NCBI GenBank assembly: GCA_021776375.1
Contig: JAJFGA010000010.1
Location: 1-64,000 of the forward strand
Direction: 5' to 3'
Length of the DNA stretch: 64,000 nt
DNA from: Hyphococcus sp.
GTDB lineage: Bacteria > Pseudomonadota > Alphaproteobacteria > Caulobacterales > Parvularculaceae
Shown here: positions 28,404-37,784 of the stretch, in pieces
How the letters are laid out: every line of letters starts with the position of its first letter
Numbering within the stretch: position 1 is the first letter of the stretch
Translations under genes and position numbers: made by a program
Notes under the pieces: generated by a model
Told to the model about the DNA's origin: nothing
The model's input: only the letters and a program-made list of their open reading frames with translations
Databases searched by the model: none

Positions 28404-29387
28404 ATGACCAAAACCAAGATCAAAGCCGTCTTTATCGAAGCCCATGGCGGGCCGGAAGCATTCACTCTTCGCGACCACGATTTACCGCCACCAGCCGCTG
28501 GTGAGATACGCGTGCGCCATAGCGCTATCGGCTTGAATTTTATTGATATTTACCAGCGCACCGGGCTCTATCCTGTAGCCCTGCCGGCAATCCTTGGCTG
28601 TGAGGCCGCCGGTGTCGTCGAGGCTGTCGGCGACGGCGTTGACGGCTTCATTGCAGGAGACCGTGTCGCCTATTTCTCCACCGGCGGGGCCTATGCGCTG
28701 GCCGCCAACGTCTCTGCGGCAATCGCTGCAAGAATCCCGGATGGCGTATCCGATGAAATCGCTGCGGCAGTGTTCTTAAAAGGCATGACGGCGGAGATGC
28801 TGGTCCGGCAAGTTTTCGCGCTGACCGCCGATCATGCCTGCCTCATCCATGCAGCCGCTGGCGGCGTCGGCACGCTGCTTTGTCAGTGGGCGCGCCATAT
28901 TGGCGCGCGGACCATCGCCGTAGTCGGCTCGGAAGAAAAGGCAGCGTCAGCAAAAGATAATGGCGCTGACGATGTTATAGTTCGTGCACACACAAAATCC
29001 ATTTCAAATGACGTACGGCGACTGACCGAAGGCCGCGGCGTGGATGTGGTATACGACTCGGTCGGAGCCGCGACCTTCCAGGCGTCGCTCGACGCTCTCG
29101 CCATGCGTGGTCACATGGTCACTTATGGCAATGCGTCCGGCCCGGTTCCGGCGGTAGAGCCGCTTGATCTATGCCGGCGCGGCTCAATAACGCTGACACG
29201 GCCAACGCTGTTTCACTACGCAACCCCGGACCGGTTGCCGAAAATGGCCGCAACGTTGTTCGACCTCATCGTCGAGGGCGCACTGACACCAAGGATCGGC
29301 CATCATTTCAAACTCGACGAAATCAGCGCCGCGCATACACTCCTGGAAAGCGGAAAGAGCGTCGGCGCTATTGTTTTGAAGCCGTAA
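28404..29387 (+). CDS. NADPH:quinone oxidoreductase (zinc-free MDR)
   Basis: A protein of about 327 residues in the medium-chain dehydrogenase/reductase superfamily, quinone-reductase branch. It has IGLNFIDIYQRTGLYP near the start, AAAGGVGTLLCQWARHIGA as the NADPH Rossmann loop, and VDVVYDSVGAATFQ. Zinc ligands are absent. It reduces quinones with one or two electrons from NADPH. The ATG at 28404 has GAGGA five bases before it; the ATG at 28386 lacks one. It is 17 bases ahead of the GDPD gene. Confidence 0.9.
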   Translation: MTKTKIKAVFIEAHGGPEAFTLRDHDLPPPAAGEIRVRHSAIGLNFIDIYQRTGLYPVALPAILGCEAAGVVEAVGDGVDGFIAGDRVAYFSTGGAYALAANVSAAIAARIPDGVSDEIAAAVFLKGMTAEMLVRQVFALTADHACLIHAAAGGVGTLLCQWARHIGARTIAVVGSEEKAASAKDNGADDVIVRAHTKSISNDVRRLTEGRGVDVVYDSVGAATFQASLDALAMRGHMVTYGNASGPVPAVEPLDLCRRGSITLTRPTLFHYATPDRLPKMAATLFDLIVEGALTPRIGHHFKLDEISAAHTLLESGKSVGAIVLKP

Positions 29388-29404
29388 CAACAAAGGCAAT
29401 ATAT

Positions 29405-30361
29405 ATGCTTAAATGGGTGCTTATCGCTTCGGCTGGCCTGTTGGCGGCTTGTGGCAATAATAGCGGAGAGCCAGCAACGAGCGGCGACCAACACTCGTTC
29501 AAAGGCTGGACCGTCGCACCCAAAGGGAGCCTCAACGACTTCTTTGAGTGCCTGGAAGCCGAAGGCGTCACACTCCTCTCAGCTCATCGCGGCGGGCCCT
29601 ATCCCGGCTATCCGGAAAACGCGGCGGAGACCATGGCCGAGATATTGACTGCCGTTCCAACACTCATGGAAATCGATGTCGCAACATCGTCTGACGGCGT
29701 TCTCTATCTTATGCATGACGAAACGCTTGACCGCACCACCACCGGAACCGGGCCGGCGGACGCGCTTGCCTGGAGCGAGATCGCAAAACTCCGCCTTGAG
29801 GACGAAGATGGGAGCCAAACTGACTTCGCGCCGCCGCAGTTTTCTAAAGTCTTGCGATGGGCCAAAGGTCGGACGATTTTACAGGTCGATTTCAAGCCCT
29901 CGACGCATTATGAAGATGTCATTGCCGAAATTAATAATCAGGGTGCGGAGGGTGAAGTAATTTTGATCGCTTACACCTTGGCGTCTGCAACCAAACTTCA
30001 CCGCCTCGCGCCAGAGATGATGGTTTCTCTCGGGATCAACTCCCAATCCGAGCTCAACGGAGCGGTCGCCGCCGGCATTCCGTCTGACCGGCTGATGGGC
30101 TTTACCGGCATAGAGGCGCCGCGCCCACGCCTGTTCTCAACACTCAACGCCCGCGATGTCGAGGTGATTTTCGGCACGCTTGGCGGCGGTGCATCCATTG
30201 ATAATGATATTGCACGCTCTGGCGACGAGGCGCGCTACGCCAAGATTGCCGCCGCGGGCGTCGACATAATTGCTACCGACCGCCCGAAACAAGCGCACGC
30301 CGCCCTCGTCAAGGCCGGCCGGGCGCCGGAAAATAGTGCTTGCGGTATTTCCCGAAGCTAA
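29405..30361 (+). CDS. Glycerophosphodiester phosphodiesterase family lipoprotein
   Basis: A 318-residue lipoprotein (lipobox LLAAC) of the GDPD family, which hydrolyses glycerophosphodiesters to glycerol-3-phosphate and an alcohol. The catalytic set is visible: SAHRGGPYPGYPENA, LMEIDV, and MHDETLDRTT; then VDFKPS and a C-terminal DIIATDRP. The lipid anchor suggests an envelope enzyme that salvages phospholipid head groups. It is probably co-transcribed with the quinone reductase and convergent with the MATE gene. Confidence 0.85.
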   Translation: MLKWVLIASAGLLAACGNNSGEPATSGDQHSFKGWTVAPKGSLNDFFECLEAEGVTLLSAHRGGPYPGYPENAAETMAEILTAVPTLMEIDVATSSDGVLYLMHDETLDRTTTGTGPADALAWSEIAKLRLEDEDGSQTDFAPPQFSKVLRWAKGRTILQVDFKPSTHYEDVIAEINNQGAEGEVILIAYTLASATKLHRLAPEMMVSLGINSQSELNGAVAAGIPSDRLMGFTGIEAPRPRLFSTLNARDVEVIFGTLGGGASIDNDIARSGDEARYAKIAAAGVDIIATDRPKQAHAALVKAGRAPENSACGISRS

Positions 30362-30395
30362 TGCTTTTGTCGTCGAAGACGGCGCGCACACATCA

Positions 30396-31805
30396 TCAGC
30401 CTCGCGGCGACGATAAAGGCGGCGTTGGACGCGGACGCATCAATGGCGTTTTCCAGCCCCTTTCCGGGTCGGCGCGCCCGGTTGCGTAATCATCAATGAG
30501 CCGGAAGCCAAGCCATAACGCCAGCAACGCAAAGAAAATCCCGCCTATCGCCTGACCAACCAGGACGCCGGGCGCGCCCGCCCAATTCGCCCCAAGCCAC
30601 ACAAATGGCGCAACCCCAATTGTGTTCTTCCCCCAATTCAACATTGTCGACCATATCGGTCGGTTGAGGTTATTGAAGACAGCATTGGTCACAAATAACA
30701 TGCCGTTAAAAAAGAACAGCGGCGTGACGATGGCTGCAAACCAGAAAATCAGTATACGTCCGTCTTCCAACAGCCCAAACTGAGCGGCGATGACGCCATA
30801 AAGTAAAAACAACGCCGCCCATATACCAAGCGTGTAGGCGCCGGTGAATATAACCGCCTTACGCAACGTTTCGCGCACTCGTGGGAAATTGCCGGCGCCA
30901 AAATTTTGCCCAACAATCGGCCCAACCGCCCCGGAAAGCGCGAAAATCACGCAAAATGTGAGCGGTGTCAGCCGGGCAATCACCGCATATCCCGCCACCG
31001 TCGCGTCGCCAAAGGGCGCAATCGCACGCATTACAATCGCAGCGCCAACCGGCGTCGCCACATTGGTCAACACCGCCGGTATGGTGATAGCAAATATCGG
31101 TGCGAGGTGTTGGCGAAACCGGGCCGCATCGAAAGGCGCAAAGCCGCCATAATGGCGTATTACCGGATAGAGCGCGGTCGCCAACATCACAAACCGTGCA
31201 GCAACCGATGCATAGGCGGCGCCGTCAAGACCAAGCGACAAACCGAAGATCAATATCGGATCAAGAACCGCGTTAACCGCCCCTGAGGCGAGCGTAGCGT
31301 TCATCGCCCGTCGCGCATCTCCATGCGCGCGCAGCAGCCCGGAACATACCATGGCCATTGCCGAGACCGGCAGGGCCGGCACGACAATGCGCAAATACCG
31401 TGTCGCTAAATCCTTGGTCTCACCCGCGGCGCCTAGCAATTCCAGCAGCGCCGGCGCCGCGACCCAGAAGGCGATGGCAATCACGCTCGCCAAAAAAACT
31501 GAGACCACAGCCACGCTGATAGCGATGCGCCTTGCGTCTTCCTCCTCGCCGCGGCCGATGCGCTGCGCCGCCAGCGCACTCATCGCAATCATAAAACCAA
31601 TAGTGACCGAAATATTGAAAAAGATGAGTGTGCCGGCAAAGCCAACCGCCGCCGCCAGTTCTTTTTGCCCGAGCAGGGAAATGAAGTAGAGGTCGACAAA
31701 ATCAACCAGGAAAATCGCCACAAGCCCGGCGCTCGCAGAAAGCGACATGACGGTAATGTGGCGCATCAAGTCGCCGTCGAGAAATTTCGCTTTCTTTGGG
31801 ATCAA
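30396..31805 (-). CDS. MATE-family efflux transporter
   Basis: A 469-residue transporter with about 12 membrane helices in two MatE repeats. Visible marks are SLSASAGLVAIFLVDFVDLYFISLLG, AAVGFAGTLIFF, and GAVGPIVGQNFGAGN in the second half. MATE pumps exchange drugs or metabolites for Na+ or H+. Substrate unknown. The Pro-rich C-terminal tail is not part of the domain. It is convergent with the GDPD gene. Confidence 0.88.
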   Translation of the reverse strand: MIPKKAKFLDGDLMRHITVMSLSASAGLVAIFLVDFVDLYFISLLGQKELAAAVGFAGTLIFFNISVTIGFMIAMSALAAQRIGRGEEEDARRIAISVAVVSVFLASVIAIAFWVAAPALLELLGAAGETKDLATRYLRIVVPALPVSAMAMVCSGLLRAHGDARRAMNATLASGAVNAVLDPILIFGLSLGLDGAAYASVAARFVMLATALYPVIRHYGGFAPFDAARFRQHLAPIFAITIPAVLTNVATPVGAAIVMRAIAPFGDATVAGYAVIARLTPLTFCVIFALSGAVGPIVGQNFGAGNFPRVRETLRKAVIFTGAYTLGIWAALFLLYGVIAAQFGLLEDGRILIFWFAAIVTPLFFFNGMLFVTNAVFNNLNRPIWSTMLNWGKNTIGVAPFVWLGANWAGAPGVLVGQAIGGIFFALLALWLGFRLIDDYATGRADPERGWKTPLMRPRPTPPLSSPRG

Positions 31806-31954
31806 GCCGGCCGGTCCTGTAAAAGATCGTCCAGCGCTTATGCCTTATCCAGCATCGTTACTCCATACGCCGCCCATATGATCCGCGCCGCAAGCAGCTC
31901 ACAATATTGTGTGGCGGCGTAATGGCGGGTTGCTATCAGCATGAATAGAATTTC

Positions 31955-32287
31955 TCAGGGCTGCTTAATAAACTCCAGCCCAGCCTCGCCCTTATCGCGC
32001 CAGACGACTTTTGCGTTAAGCGGTTCGGATAATGGGCTAAGACGAATGCAGACTTCGTCTGGCAGATTTTCCGCACCAATAGCGGAAATCAAACAACCCT
32101 TATCACTCACATTACGGGTGATACATTCGATCACGGAGTGATTTCTCAAAATCAACTTGGCGTTTTTAAATGCCGCCGCCCGGCCCTTCTCCCGCTTGTC
32201 GTTGGGGTCGGATACGATCTCACGTGGCGTAATCTTGGCGGACTTTGTCACGCGTTTGCCAAAGCTTGGTTTTGCCGGAGCCGACAT
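31955..32287 (-). CDS. PilZ domain protein
   Basis: A 110-residue single PilZ domain: KRVTKSAKI, then NAKLILRNHSVIECITRNVSDKGCLI and VVWRDKGEAGLEFI. PilZ domains bind cyclic di-GMP through an RxxxR and a D/NxSxxG motif; here NVSDKG keeps the second, while the RxxxR near the start is not clear. It could be a c-di-GMP effector. A near-CtrA site (TTAA-N7-CTAA, 32370-32384) lies about 83 bases upstream. Confidence 0.75.
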   Translation of the reverse strand: MSAPAKPSFGKRVTKSAKITPREIVSDPNDKREKGRAAAFKNAKLILRNHSVIECITRNVSDKGCLISAIGAENLPDEVCIRLSPLSEPLNAKVVWRDKGEAGLEFIKQP

Positions 32288-32380
32288 CGCGGGGCCCTTT
32301 CATATGGACGATATTTTGACGTTTCAGAGTAAATCGAAGGTTAACAATCGGTTGCCCCGGACCCGCAACTTAACACCCCC

Positions 32381-32998
32381 CTAATCAACCCGGGCGCAGG
32401 CCTTTTTCCAGGCTTCACGGGCCGTTACGCGCTTGAAATAGGCGTTTGTTTTGTCTCCCATGAGCGCCCCGTTCTTCGTAATCTTTACCAGAAAAAGCGG
32501 ATAGATAACTGAGATATCCGCTAGCGAAAACGCATCCAATAAGTAGCCGTCATCGCTCAAATTCGCTTCGATAAAATCAAGGCAGTTTTTGGTCTCTTTT
32601 TCCGCCCATTTTTTCATCGCCGGTATGCGTTGTTCCTCCGGCAAAAGAGCTGTTTGCCCTATCAGCATGTTGATGTAACCGCCCATGCCCGCCTCGCCAA
32701 AATGCAACCATTGCAGGTAGCGCCCATAATCGCTGTCATCCGGGCGCCGTGTTAACCGTCCGTCTGCGTATTTATTTGCCACATATTCAATCATCGCCAC
32801 CGATTCAACGATGCGCTCATCGCCGTCAAACATCACCGGCGTCTTTCCAAGCGGGTTCAGCGCCAGAAATTCCGGCGCCTTCAGTTTCTCCCGGTCCATC
32901 GGGCGGGTTTCAATGTCCGCATCTACGCCTAGCTCTTCGAGAGCCCATAAAACCCGTAGTGATCGCGTATTTGGAAAATGGAATAGTTTCAACGTCAT
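32381..32998 (-). CDS. Glutathione S-transferase
   Basis: A GST of about 205 residues, beta/zeta-like in sequence. The N-terminal thioredoxin fold starts LKLFHFPNTRSLRVLWALEELG, with the NPLGKTPVM cis-proline loop and ERIVESVAMIEYVANKY. The C-terminal helical domain has YLLDAFSLADISVIYPLFL. It conjugates glutathione to electrophiles or acts as a peroxidase. The start is placed at MTLKLF (32998); the longer frame has no family match. Confidence 0.9.
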   Translation of the reverse strand: MTLKLFHFPNTRSLRVLWALEELGVDADIETRPMDREKLKAPEFLALNPLGKTPVMFDGDERIVESVAMIEYVANKYADGRLTRRPDDSDYGRYLQWLHFGEAGMGGYINMLIGQTALLPEEQRIPAMKKWAEKETKNCLDFIEANLSDDGYLLDAFSLADISVIYPLFLVKITKNGALMGDKTNAYFKRVTAREAWKKACARVD

Positions 32999-33163
32999 TG
33001 CGCGCCGCCTTTTTTGATGTCTGCGCTTTATATCACCACAGACCAACACGCCCAGACAAAACAGCAGCGCTCCAGGCCCGTGACCGCACTATCGCTGACC
33101 ACACCGGTAGATTAAGGTGAAGAGCCGCAAGCAAGGCGGACACGGACATAAAAAGGCCCCGAC

Positions 33164-34978
33164 ATGTCAAACTTTCCGCGACGCCCCCCCTCCCTTCGCA
33201 ATATCCTCGCCGCCGCCTGTGCAGCATCTCTGGCGTTTAGCGCTGGCCCGGCCGCGCTGGCTGAAGAGGCCGCAGCGAGGCAGGACATTGGACCTGGCGG
33301 CCGCCCGGTCGGTGAAAGCTGGTCGCGCAGCCCGGTTTTCGCTGCCAGTGGCATCGCCGCCACCGCGCACCCGCTTGCCACTCAGACCGCGATAGAGATA
33401 TTGAAAAAGGGCGGCAGCGCAGTCGATGCGGCAATTGCAACCAACGCCGTTCTAGGCCTGATGGAGCCGACCGGAAATGGCATCGGCGGCGACCTTTTTG
33501 CTATTGTGTGGGATCCAAAAACAAAAAAACTCTATGGCCTCAACGGATCAGGCCGCTCGCCTATGGGGCGCTCACTTGAGCAAACAATTGAACGATCCGC
33601 CGCCATCGTCGGCGCGGGAAACGGCATTCCGCCCTTAGGCCATCTGCCGGTCACAGTACCAGGAACGGTCGACGCCTGGTTTGAGCTGCATGAAAAGTTT
33701 GGCAGACTTTCAATGCGCCAAAACCTCAAGCCCGCAATCGATTACGCCAAGAACGGTTTTCCGGTCTCGCCGGTTATCGCGATGTATCTGGCTAGAAATG
33801 AAGCGGGGTTTGCCTCCCGCGAAGACATGATAAGCGAATACGAAAACGCCAAGACAACTTACTTTTCTGATGGCCCGCCAAAGGCAGGAGAGGTTTTTCG
33901 CAATCCGGATCTTGCCCGCACGCTTAATGTGGTCGCCAAAAAGGGCCGCAAGGGTTTTTATAAAGGAAAGATCGCCCGCACCATCGATGCTTATATGAAG
34001 CGCATCGGCGGCGATCTACGCTATGAGGATTTCGCCGCACATAAGAGCCAATGGGTAGACCCGGATTGCGTTGATTATCGCGGTTATGACGTGTGCGAAT
34101 TACCGCCCAACAGTCAGGGCTTTGCCGCTCTGCAAATGCTCAACATACTGAAAAACGTTGACCTGACACAATGGTCGCGCGGCTCCGCCGAGGTTCTTCA
34201 TTATATCGTTGAGTCCAAACGGCTTGCCTTTGAAGATGTCGCGCGGTTCTACGCCGATCCGGACTTCTCCGACATTCCTGCGGACTGGCTGCTGTCTGAC
34301 CAATATGGGCGCGAACTTTTTGACCGCATTGATCCCGCTCGCGCGATGACGGCGCCGCATGAACTTATTGAGGACAAACTAGAAGGGCCGGGCGACACCA
34401 CCTATTTCACGGTTGCCGACGCCGACGGCATGATGGTCTCGCTCATTCAGTCGAACTATCGCGGTATGGGCTCCGGCCTCGTGCCTGACGGCCTCGGCTT
34501 TATGCTGCAGGATCGCGGCGAGCTTTTCTCGCTCGACCCAAACCACCCAAACGCCTACGCCCCCGGCAAGCGGCCGTTCCACACCATCATTCCGGCCTTC
34601 GTCATGAAAGACGGAGCACCATATATGTCATTCGGCCTAATGGGCGGGGCGATGCAGCCGCAAGGCCATGTTCAGGTCCTGATCAACATCATCGACTACC
34701 ATATGAATGTTCAAGAAGCCGGCGACGCTGCGCGCATCAATCATACGGGCGGGCGCCATCCAACCGGCATAGATCTCGACCCCGTCGGCCGCCTTGATGT
34801 TGAGCCCGGCATTCCGCCAGCGACAATCAAACAGCTTGAGGCGATGGGACACAGCGTTAACGTTGTCGATAACGGCATTGTCTTTGGCGGCTATGAGGCG
34901 ATCATTCGCGACCCGGAGACCGGCGTTTATGTCGGGGCGACGGAAATGCGCAAAGACGGTTCGGTCAGCGGGTATTGA
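33164..34978 (+). CDS. ggt: Gamma-glutamyltransferase
   Basis: A 604-residue Ggt precursor with an N-terminal signal sequence (about 1-33). It processes itself at the Thr of the DTTYFTVAD motif (Thr412-Thr413), giving large and small subunits, and transfers or hydrolyses gamma-glutamyl groups from glutathione in the periplasm. GGSAVDAAIATNAVLGLMEP and the GLMGGAMQPQGHVQ region are family marks. It may supply cysteine and glutamate from glutathione; the GST gene next to it uses glutathione too. Confidence 0.93.
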   Translation: MSNFPRRPPSLRNILAAACAASLAFSAGPAALAEEAAARQDIGPGGRPVGESWSRSPVFAASGIAATAHPLATQTAIEILKKGGSAVDAAIATNAVLGLMEPTGNGIGGDLFAIVWDPKTKKLYGLNGSGRSPMGRSLEQTIERSAAIVGAGNGIPPLGHLPVTVPGTVDAWFELHEKFGRLSMRQNLKPAIDYAKNGFPVSPVIAMYLARNEAGFASREDMISEYENAKTTYFSDGPPKAGEVFRNPDLARTLNVVAKKGRKGFYKGKIARTIDAYMKRIGGDLRYEDFAAHKSQWVDPDCVDYRGYDVCELPPNSQGFAALQMLNILKNVDLTQWSRGSAEVLHYIVESKRLAFEDVARFYADPDFSDIPADWLLSDQYGRELFDRIDPARAMTAPHELIEDKLEGPGDTTYFTVADADGMMVSLIQSNYRGMGSGLVPDGLGFMLQDRGELFSLDPNHPNAYAPGKRPFHTIIPAFVMKDGAPYMSFGLMGGAMQPQGHVQVLINIIDYHMNVQEAGDAARINHTGGRHPTGIDLDPVGRLDVEPGIPPATIKQLEAMGHSVNVVDNGIVFGGYEAIIRDPETGVYVGATEMRKDGSVSGY

Positions 34979-34990
34979 GCGGCGCGTCGT

Positions 34991-35803
34991 TTACAGCTTG
35001 AAAACCCGCCTGGCTGTTTGCGCCAGAAACTTGGCTTTTGTTTCTTCGTCCAACCCCAGGCCGTCCAGCCGTTTCAGGCACCGGGAAGGTGACAGCATCG
35101 GATAATTGGTGCCGAACATGACCCGGTCTTTGCCCTCTCCCTTCATAAACGAGACAAAGCTTTCCGGTAGTCGGTGAAGCGCATAAGCGCTTGTATCCAC
35201 ATAGAAGTTTTCAAATTTGTGGGTCAGCGATACGACCTCGTCAAGCCATGGAAAACCGACATGACCGGCAACAATGCTCAGTTCTGGAAAGTCGAGCAGA
35301 ACATCTTCAAGATAGGGAATGAGCCGCCCGGTTTCCGACCGCCTTAAGGGTCCGGTATGGCCAATCTGTGTGCAGAACGGCAGGCCCTCATCAACGCAAG
35401 CGGTATATATCGGGTAATAGCGCCGATCATTCGGCGGTAGATCCCACAGCCACGGCACAATCCGTACGCCAACAAATTTACCGGTCTTAGCGCGGGCCCG
35501 GATTTCCCTGACGGCGCCCATGGGGTCGTTCAGGTCCGTCGACATAAGCCCTTTCAGGCGGCCCGGGGCTGCATCGGTCGCCGCCTCAACATCGTCATTC
35601 GAAATTAAATCACCGCCAGGTCCGCACCAGGCGGAAATCAGCGATGTCGAAACACCCGCCGCATCCATCTCTGCGATCAGTGCTTCAGGTTTAGGGATGG
35701 GTGGGTCGTCACTTTGGCTGGTCCAGCGCAACAACGTCGCTAGCCAAGGCTCGCGCATAAAGCGCACCGTCGGCAGCTGCGCCCAAACATCGATGATCTC
35801 CAT
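34991..35803 (-). CDS. Amidohydrolase-2 family protein
   Basis: A metal-dependent hydrolase of about 270 residues, in the ACMSD/amidohydrolase-2 group. It has EIIDVWAQLPT at the N-terminus (the usual HxH is altered to V-W-A), GLMSTDLNDPMGAVREI, TQIGHTGPL, IVAGHVGFPWLDE, and MFGTNYPML near the C-terminus. Members decarboxylate or hydrolyse aromatic or carboxylic substrates. Loss of the first histidine pair would reduce metal binding, so activity needs checking. The ATG at 35803 has an AGGA site five bases upstream. Confidence 0.75.
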   Translation of the reverse strand: MEIIDVWAQLPTVRFMREPWLATLLRWTSQSDDPPIPKPEALIAEMDAAGVSTSLISAWCGPGGDLISNDDVEAATDAAPGRLKGLMSTDLNDPMGAVREIRARAKTGKFVGVRIVPWLWDLPPNDRRYYPIYTACVDEGLPFCTQIGHTGPLRRSETGRLIPYLEDVLLDFPELSIVAGHVGFPWLDEVVSLTHKFENFYVDTSAYALHRLPESFVSFMKGEGKDRVMFGTNYPMLSPSRCLKRLDGLGLDEETKAKFLAQTARRVFKL

Positions 35804-35885
35804 CACAATCCTCGCTTTATCAACGAAGGTTATGGTCCGCCGCCCGCATGCGCTGTGCAACGGTTTTGTGCAGCATGTGCTGCAA

Positions 35886-37157
35886 TCAAGTGTTCATCGA
35901 GTCGAAGAAGTCTTGATTGGTTTTGGTTTGTTTGAGTTTGTCGATAAGGAATTCTATTGAGTCCGAAACCCCCATGGGCGACAGAATGCGGCGCAGAACA
36001 AATATTTTCTGCAGCTGTGCTGGCGGCGTGATGAGGTCTTCTTTCCTCGTGCCGGATTTGGCGATGTCAATCGCCGGATAGGTCCGCTTGTCGGCAACCT
36101 TGCGGTCGAGGATCAGTTCGGCGTTGCCGGTGCCTTTGAATTCCTCAAAGATCACCTCGTCCATCTTCGATCCGGTCTCGATCAACGCGGTTGCGATAAT
36201 TGTCAGCGACCCACCCTCTTCAATATTGCGCGCGGCGCCGAAAAAGCGTTTCGGCCGCTGCAACGCATTGGCGTCTACGCCGCCGGTAAGGACCTTGCCA
36301 GAGGATGGCACCACGGTGTTGTAAGCCCTGCCGAGCCGGGTGATGGAATCGAGCAGGATCACCACATCGCGGCCATGCTCAACCAGGCGCTTGGCTTTCT
36401 CGATCACCATTTCCGCAACCTGAACGTGGCGTGTCGCCGGCTCGTCAAAGGTCGAGGAGACAACCTCGCCTCTCACCGAGCGCTGCATATCCGTCACCTC
36501 TTCCGGCCGCTCATCAATAAGCAGCACGATGAGATAGGCTTCAGGATGGTTTTCCGCGATGGAGTGCGCGATGTTTTGAAGAATAACCGTCTTACCGGTT
36601 CGTGGCGGCGCTGTGATCAGGGCGCGTTGGCCTTTGCCCAGCGGCGCAACAAGATCGATCACCCGCGCGGTCAGGTCTTTCGCTTTTTCCGACATAACTT
36701 CCATGTTGAACCGCTCTTCCGGATAGAGCGGTGTCAGATTATCAAAATGGACTTTGTGGCGGGCTTTTTCAGGGTTCTCAAAATTGATCGTCGCAACCTG
36801 CAACAGCGCAAAATAGCGCTCGCCATCCTTGGGGCTGCGGATTTCACCGATGACTGTGTCGCCGGTGCGCAACGCAAAACGGCGGATCTGGTTTGGCGAG
36901 ACGTAAATATCATCCGGCCCCGCGAGATAGTTGGCCTCCGGCGAGCGCAGGAAACCAAAGCCGTCCGACAAAACCTCCAGCACGCCGCCGGCAGAAATTT
37001 CTACGTCGTGATCCGCCAGCTCTTTAAGGATCGAAAACAGCATGTCCTGCTTACGCATTGTCGATGCGTTCTCAACCTCCAGCTCTTCTGCGAAAGCCAA
37101 GAGCTCGGCAGGTGACTTCTGCTTCAGCTCGTCGAGCGTCATTTTTTCAGGCAACAT
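35886..37157 (-). CDS. rho: Transcription termination factor Rho
   Basis: A 423-residue RNA-dependent helicase that ends transcription. The N-terminal Rho_N domain is [20 protein letters not shown], followed by the RNA-binding cold-shock domain ([13 protein letters not shown]). The ATPase has Walker [12 protein letters not shown], Walker [12 protein letters not shown], and the C-terminal [10 protein letters not shown]-like region. The start is placed at 37157 by homology; the frame upstream runs through the leader. It lies downstream of hemJ and hemE as in many relatives. Confidence 0.97.
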   Translation of the reverse strand: MLPEKMTLDELKQKSPAELLAFAEELEVENASTMRKQDMLFSILKELADHDVEISAGGVLEVLSDGFGFLRSPEANYLAGPDDIYVSPNQIRRFALRTGDTVIGEIRSPKDGERYFALLQVATINFENPEKARHKVHFDNLTPLYPEERFNMEVMSEKAKDLTARVIDLVAPLGKGQRALITAPPRTGKTVILQNIAHSIAENHPEAYLIVLLIDERPEEVTDMQRSVRGEVVSSTFDEPATRHVQVAEMVIEKAKRLVEHGRDVVILLDSITRLGRAYNTVVPSSGKVLTGGVDANALQRPKRFFGAARNIEEGGSLTIIATALIETGSKMDEVIFEEFKGTGNAELILDRKVADKRTYPAIDIAKSGTRKEDLITPPAQLQKIFVLRRILSPMGVSDSIEFLIDKLKQTKTNQDFFDSMNT

Positions 37158-37282
37158 GGAAGACCTCAGTCGGAAAATGCCCGCACGGAACCGGCGGGGG
37201 CAAAAGGCTAAATAAGAAAATGGCGGCGGCGCGGCGGCGGCAGTAAAGCCAGCCTTGCGCCCGAGAAGGGAACGTTGCCCTA

Positions 37283-37310
37283 GATATAGGGCGATGCAAC
37301 ACAACGTCAA
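37283..37310 (-). promoter_or_regulatory. Sigma-70-like promoter of rho
   Basis: On the minus strand, TTGACG (37310-37305) is followed by a 16-base spacer and TATATC (37288-37283). An inverted repeat GCCCTA-GATA-TAGGGC (37277-37292) overlaps the -10 element and could be an operator. The predicted leader to the rho start is about 120 bases long. Confidence 0.5.
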
Positions 37311-37334
37311 TCCACGATGATAAAAGACCGCAGA

Positions 37335-37784
37335 CTAAACCGGCTTTATGATCACCAGAATGACAATTACAATCAAGAGGATAAACGGAGCTTCGTTGAT
37401 GATGCGCCAGAATCTCTCGCTGCGCGGTCGCTCGCCAGCCTCGAATTTACGCCGGGAGGCGGCGTAAAAGCCGTGAATGGCTGACATTGCCACCACCAGC
37501 GTCAGCTTGATGTGCAGCCATGTCCCCGAAAGTAGGGCCGGATTGGCAATCAGCATCAATATACCAAGCACCCAGACGGCAATCATCGCAGGATTGATAA
37601 TCCCCTTGAGCAGCCGGCGCTCCATTTGAACGAAGTAGCGCTCCGCCTCACCCCTCTTTTCCGACTTGTGGTGGTAAATAAAAAGCCGCGGCAAATACAT
37701 CATGCCAGCCATCCAGGCGATTACCGCGATCAGATGAACCGCCTTAATCCATAAATAGTACTCAGCCAAGGCCGGGCCCATCAT
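37335..37784 (-). CDS. hemJ: Protoporphyrinogen IX oxidase HemJ
   Basis: A 149-residue HemJ (YfeX-unrelated, DUF2269/CopD-like) membrane protein with four helices. It oxidises protoporphyrinogen IX in most alphaproteobacteria that lack HemY and HemG. The conserved His in YLWIKAVHLIAVIAWMAGM and the helix GIINPAMIAVWVLGILMLI are typical. Its start overlaps the hemE stop by four bases, so the two heme-pathway genes are coupled. Confidence 0.93.
   Translation of the reverse strand: MMGPALAEYYLWIKAVHLIAVIAWMAGMMYLPRLFIYHHKSEKRGEAERYFVQMERRLLKGIINPAMIAVWVLGILMLIANPALLSGTWLHIKLTLVVAMSAIHGFYAASRRKFEAGERPRSERFWRIINEAPFILLIVIVILVIIKPV

Noticed and set aside
29171-29404. Upstream extension of the GDPD reading frame
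   Set aside because: It overlaps the quinone reductase in another frame; the lipoprotein signal starts cleanly at the ATG at 29405.
32370-32384. TTAA-N7-CTAA upstream of the PilZ gene
   Set aside because: One mismatch in a short motif is likely by chance; kept only as a remark on the PilZ entry.
36375-37115. Long plus-strand frame (246 codons) inside rho
   Set aside because: It is antisense to a certain gene and rich in His, Arg and Gln, typical of a shadow frame in GC-rich DNA.
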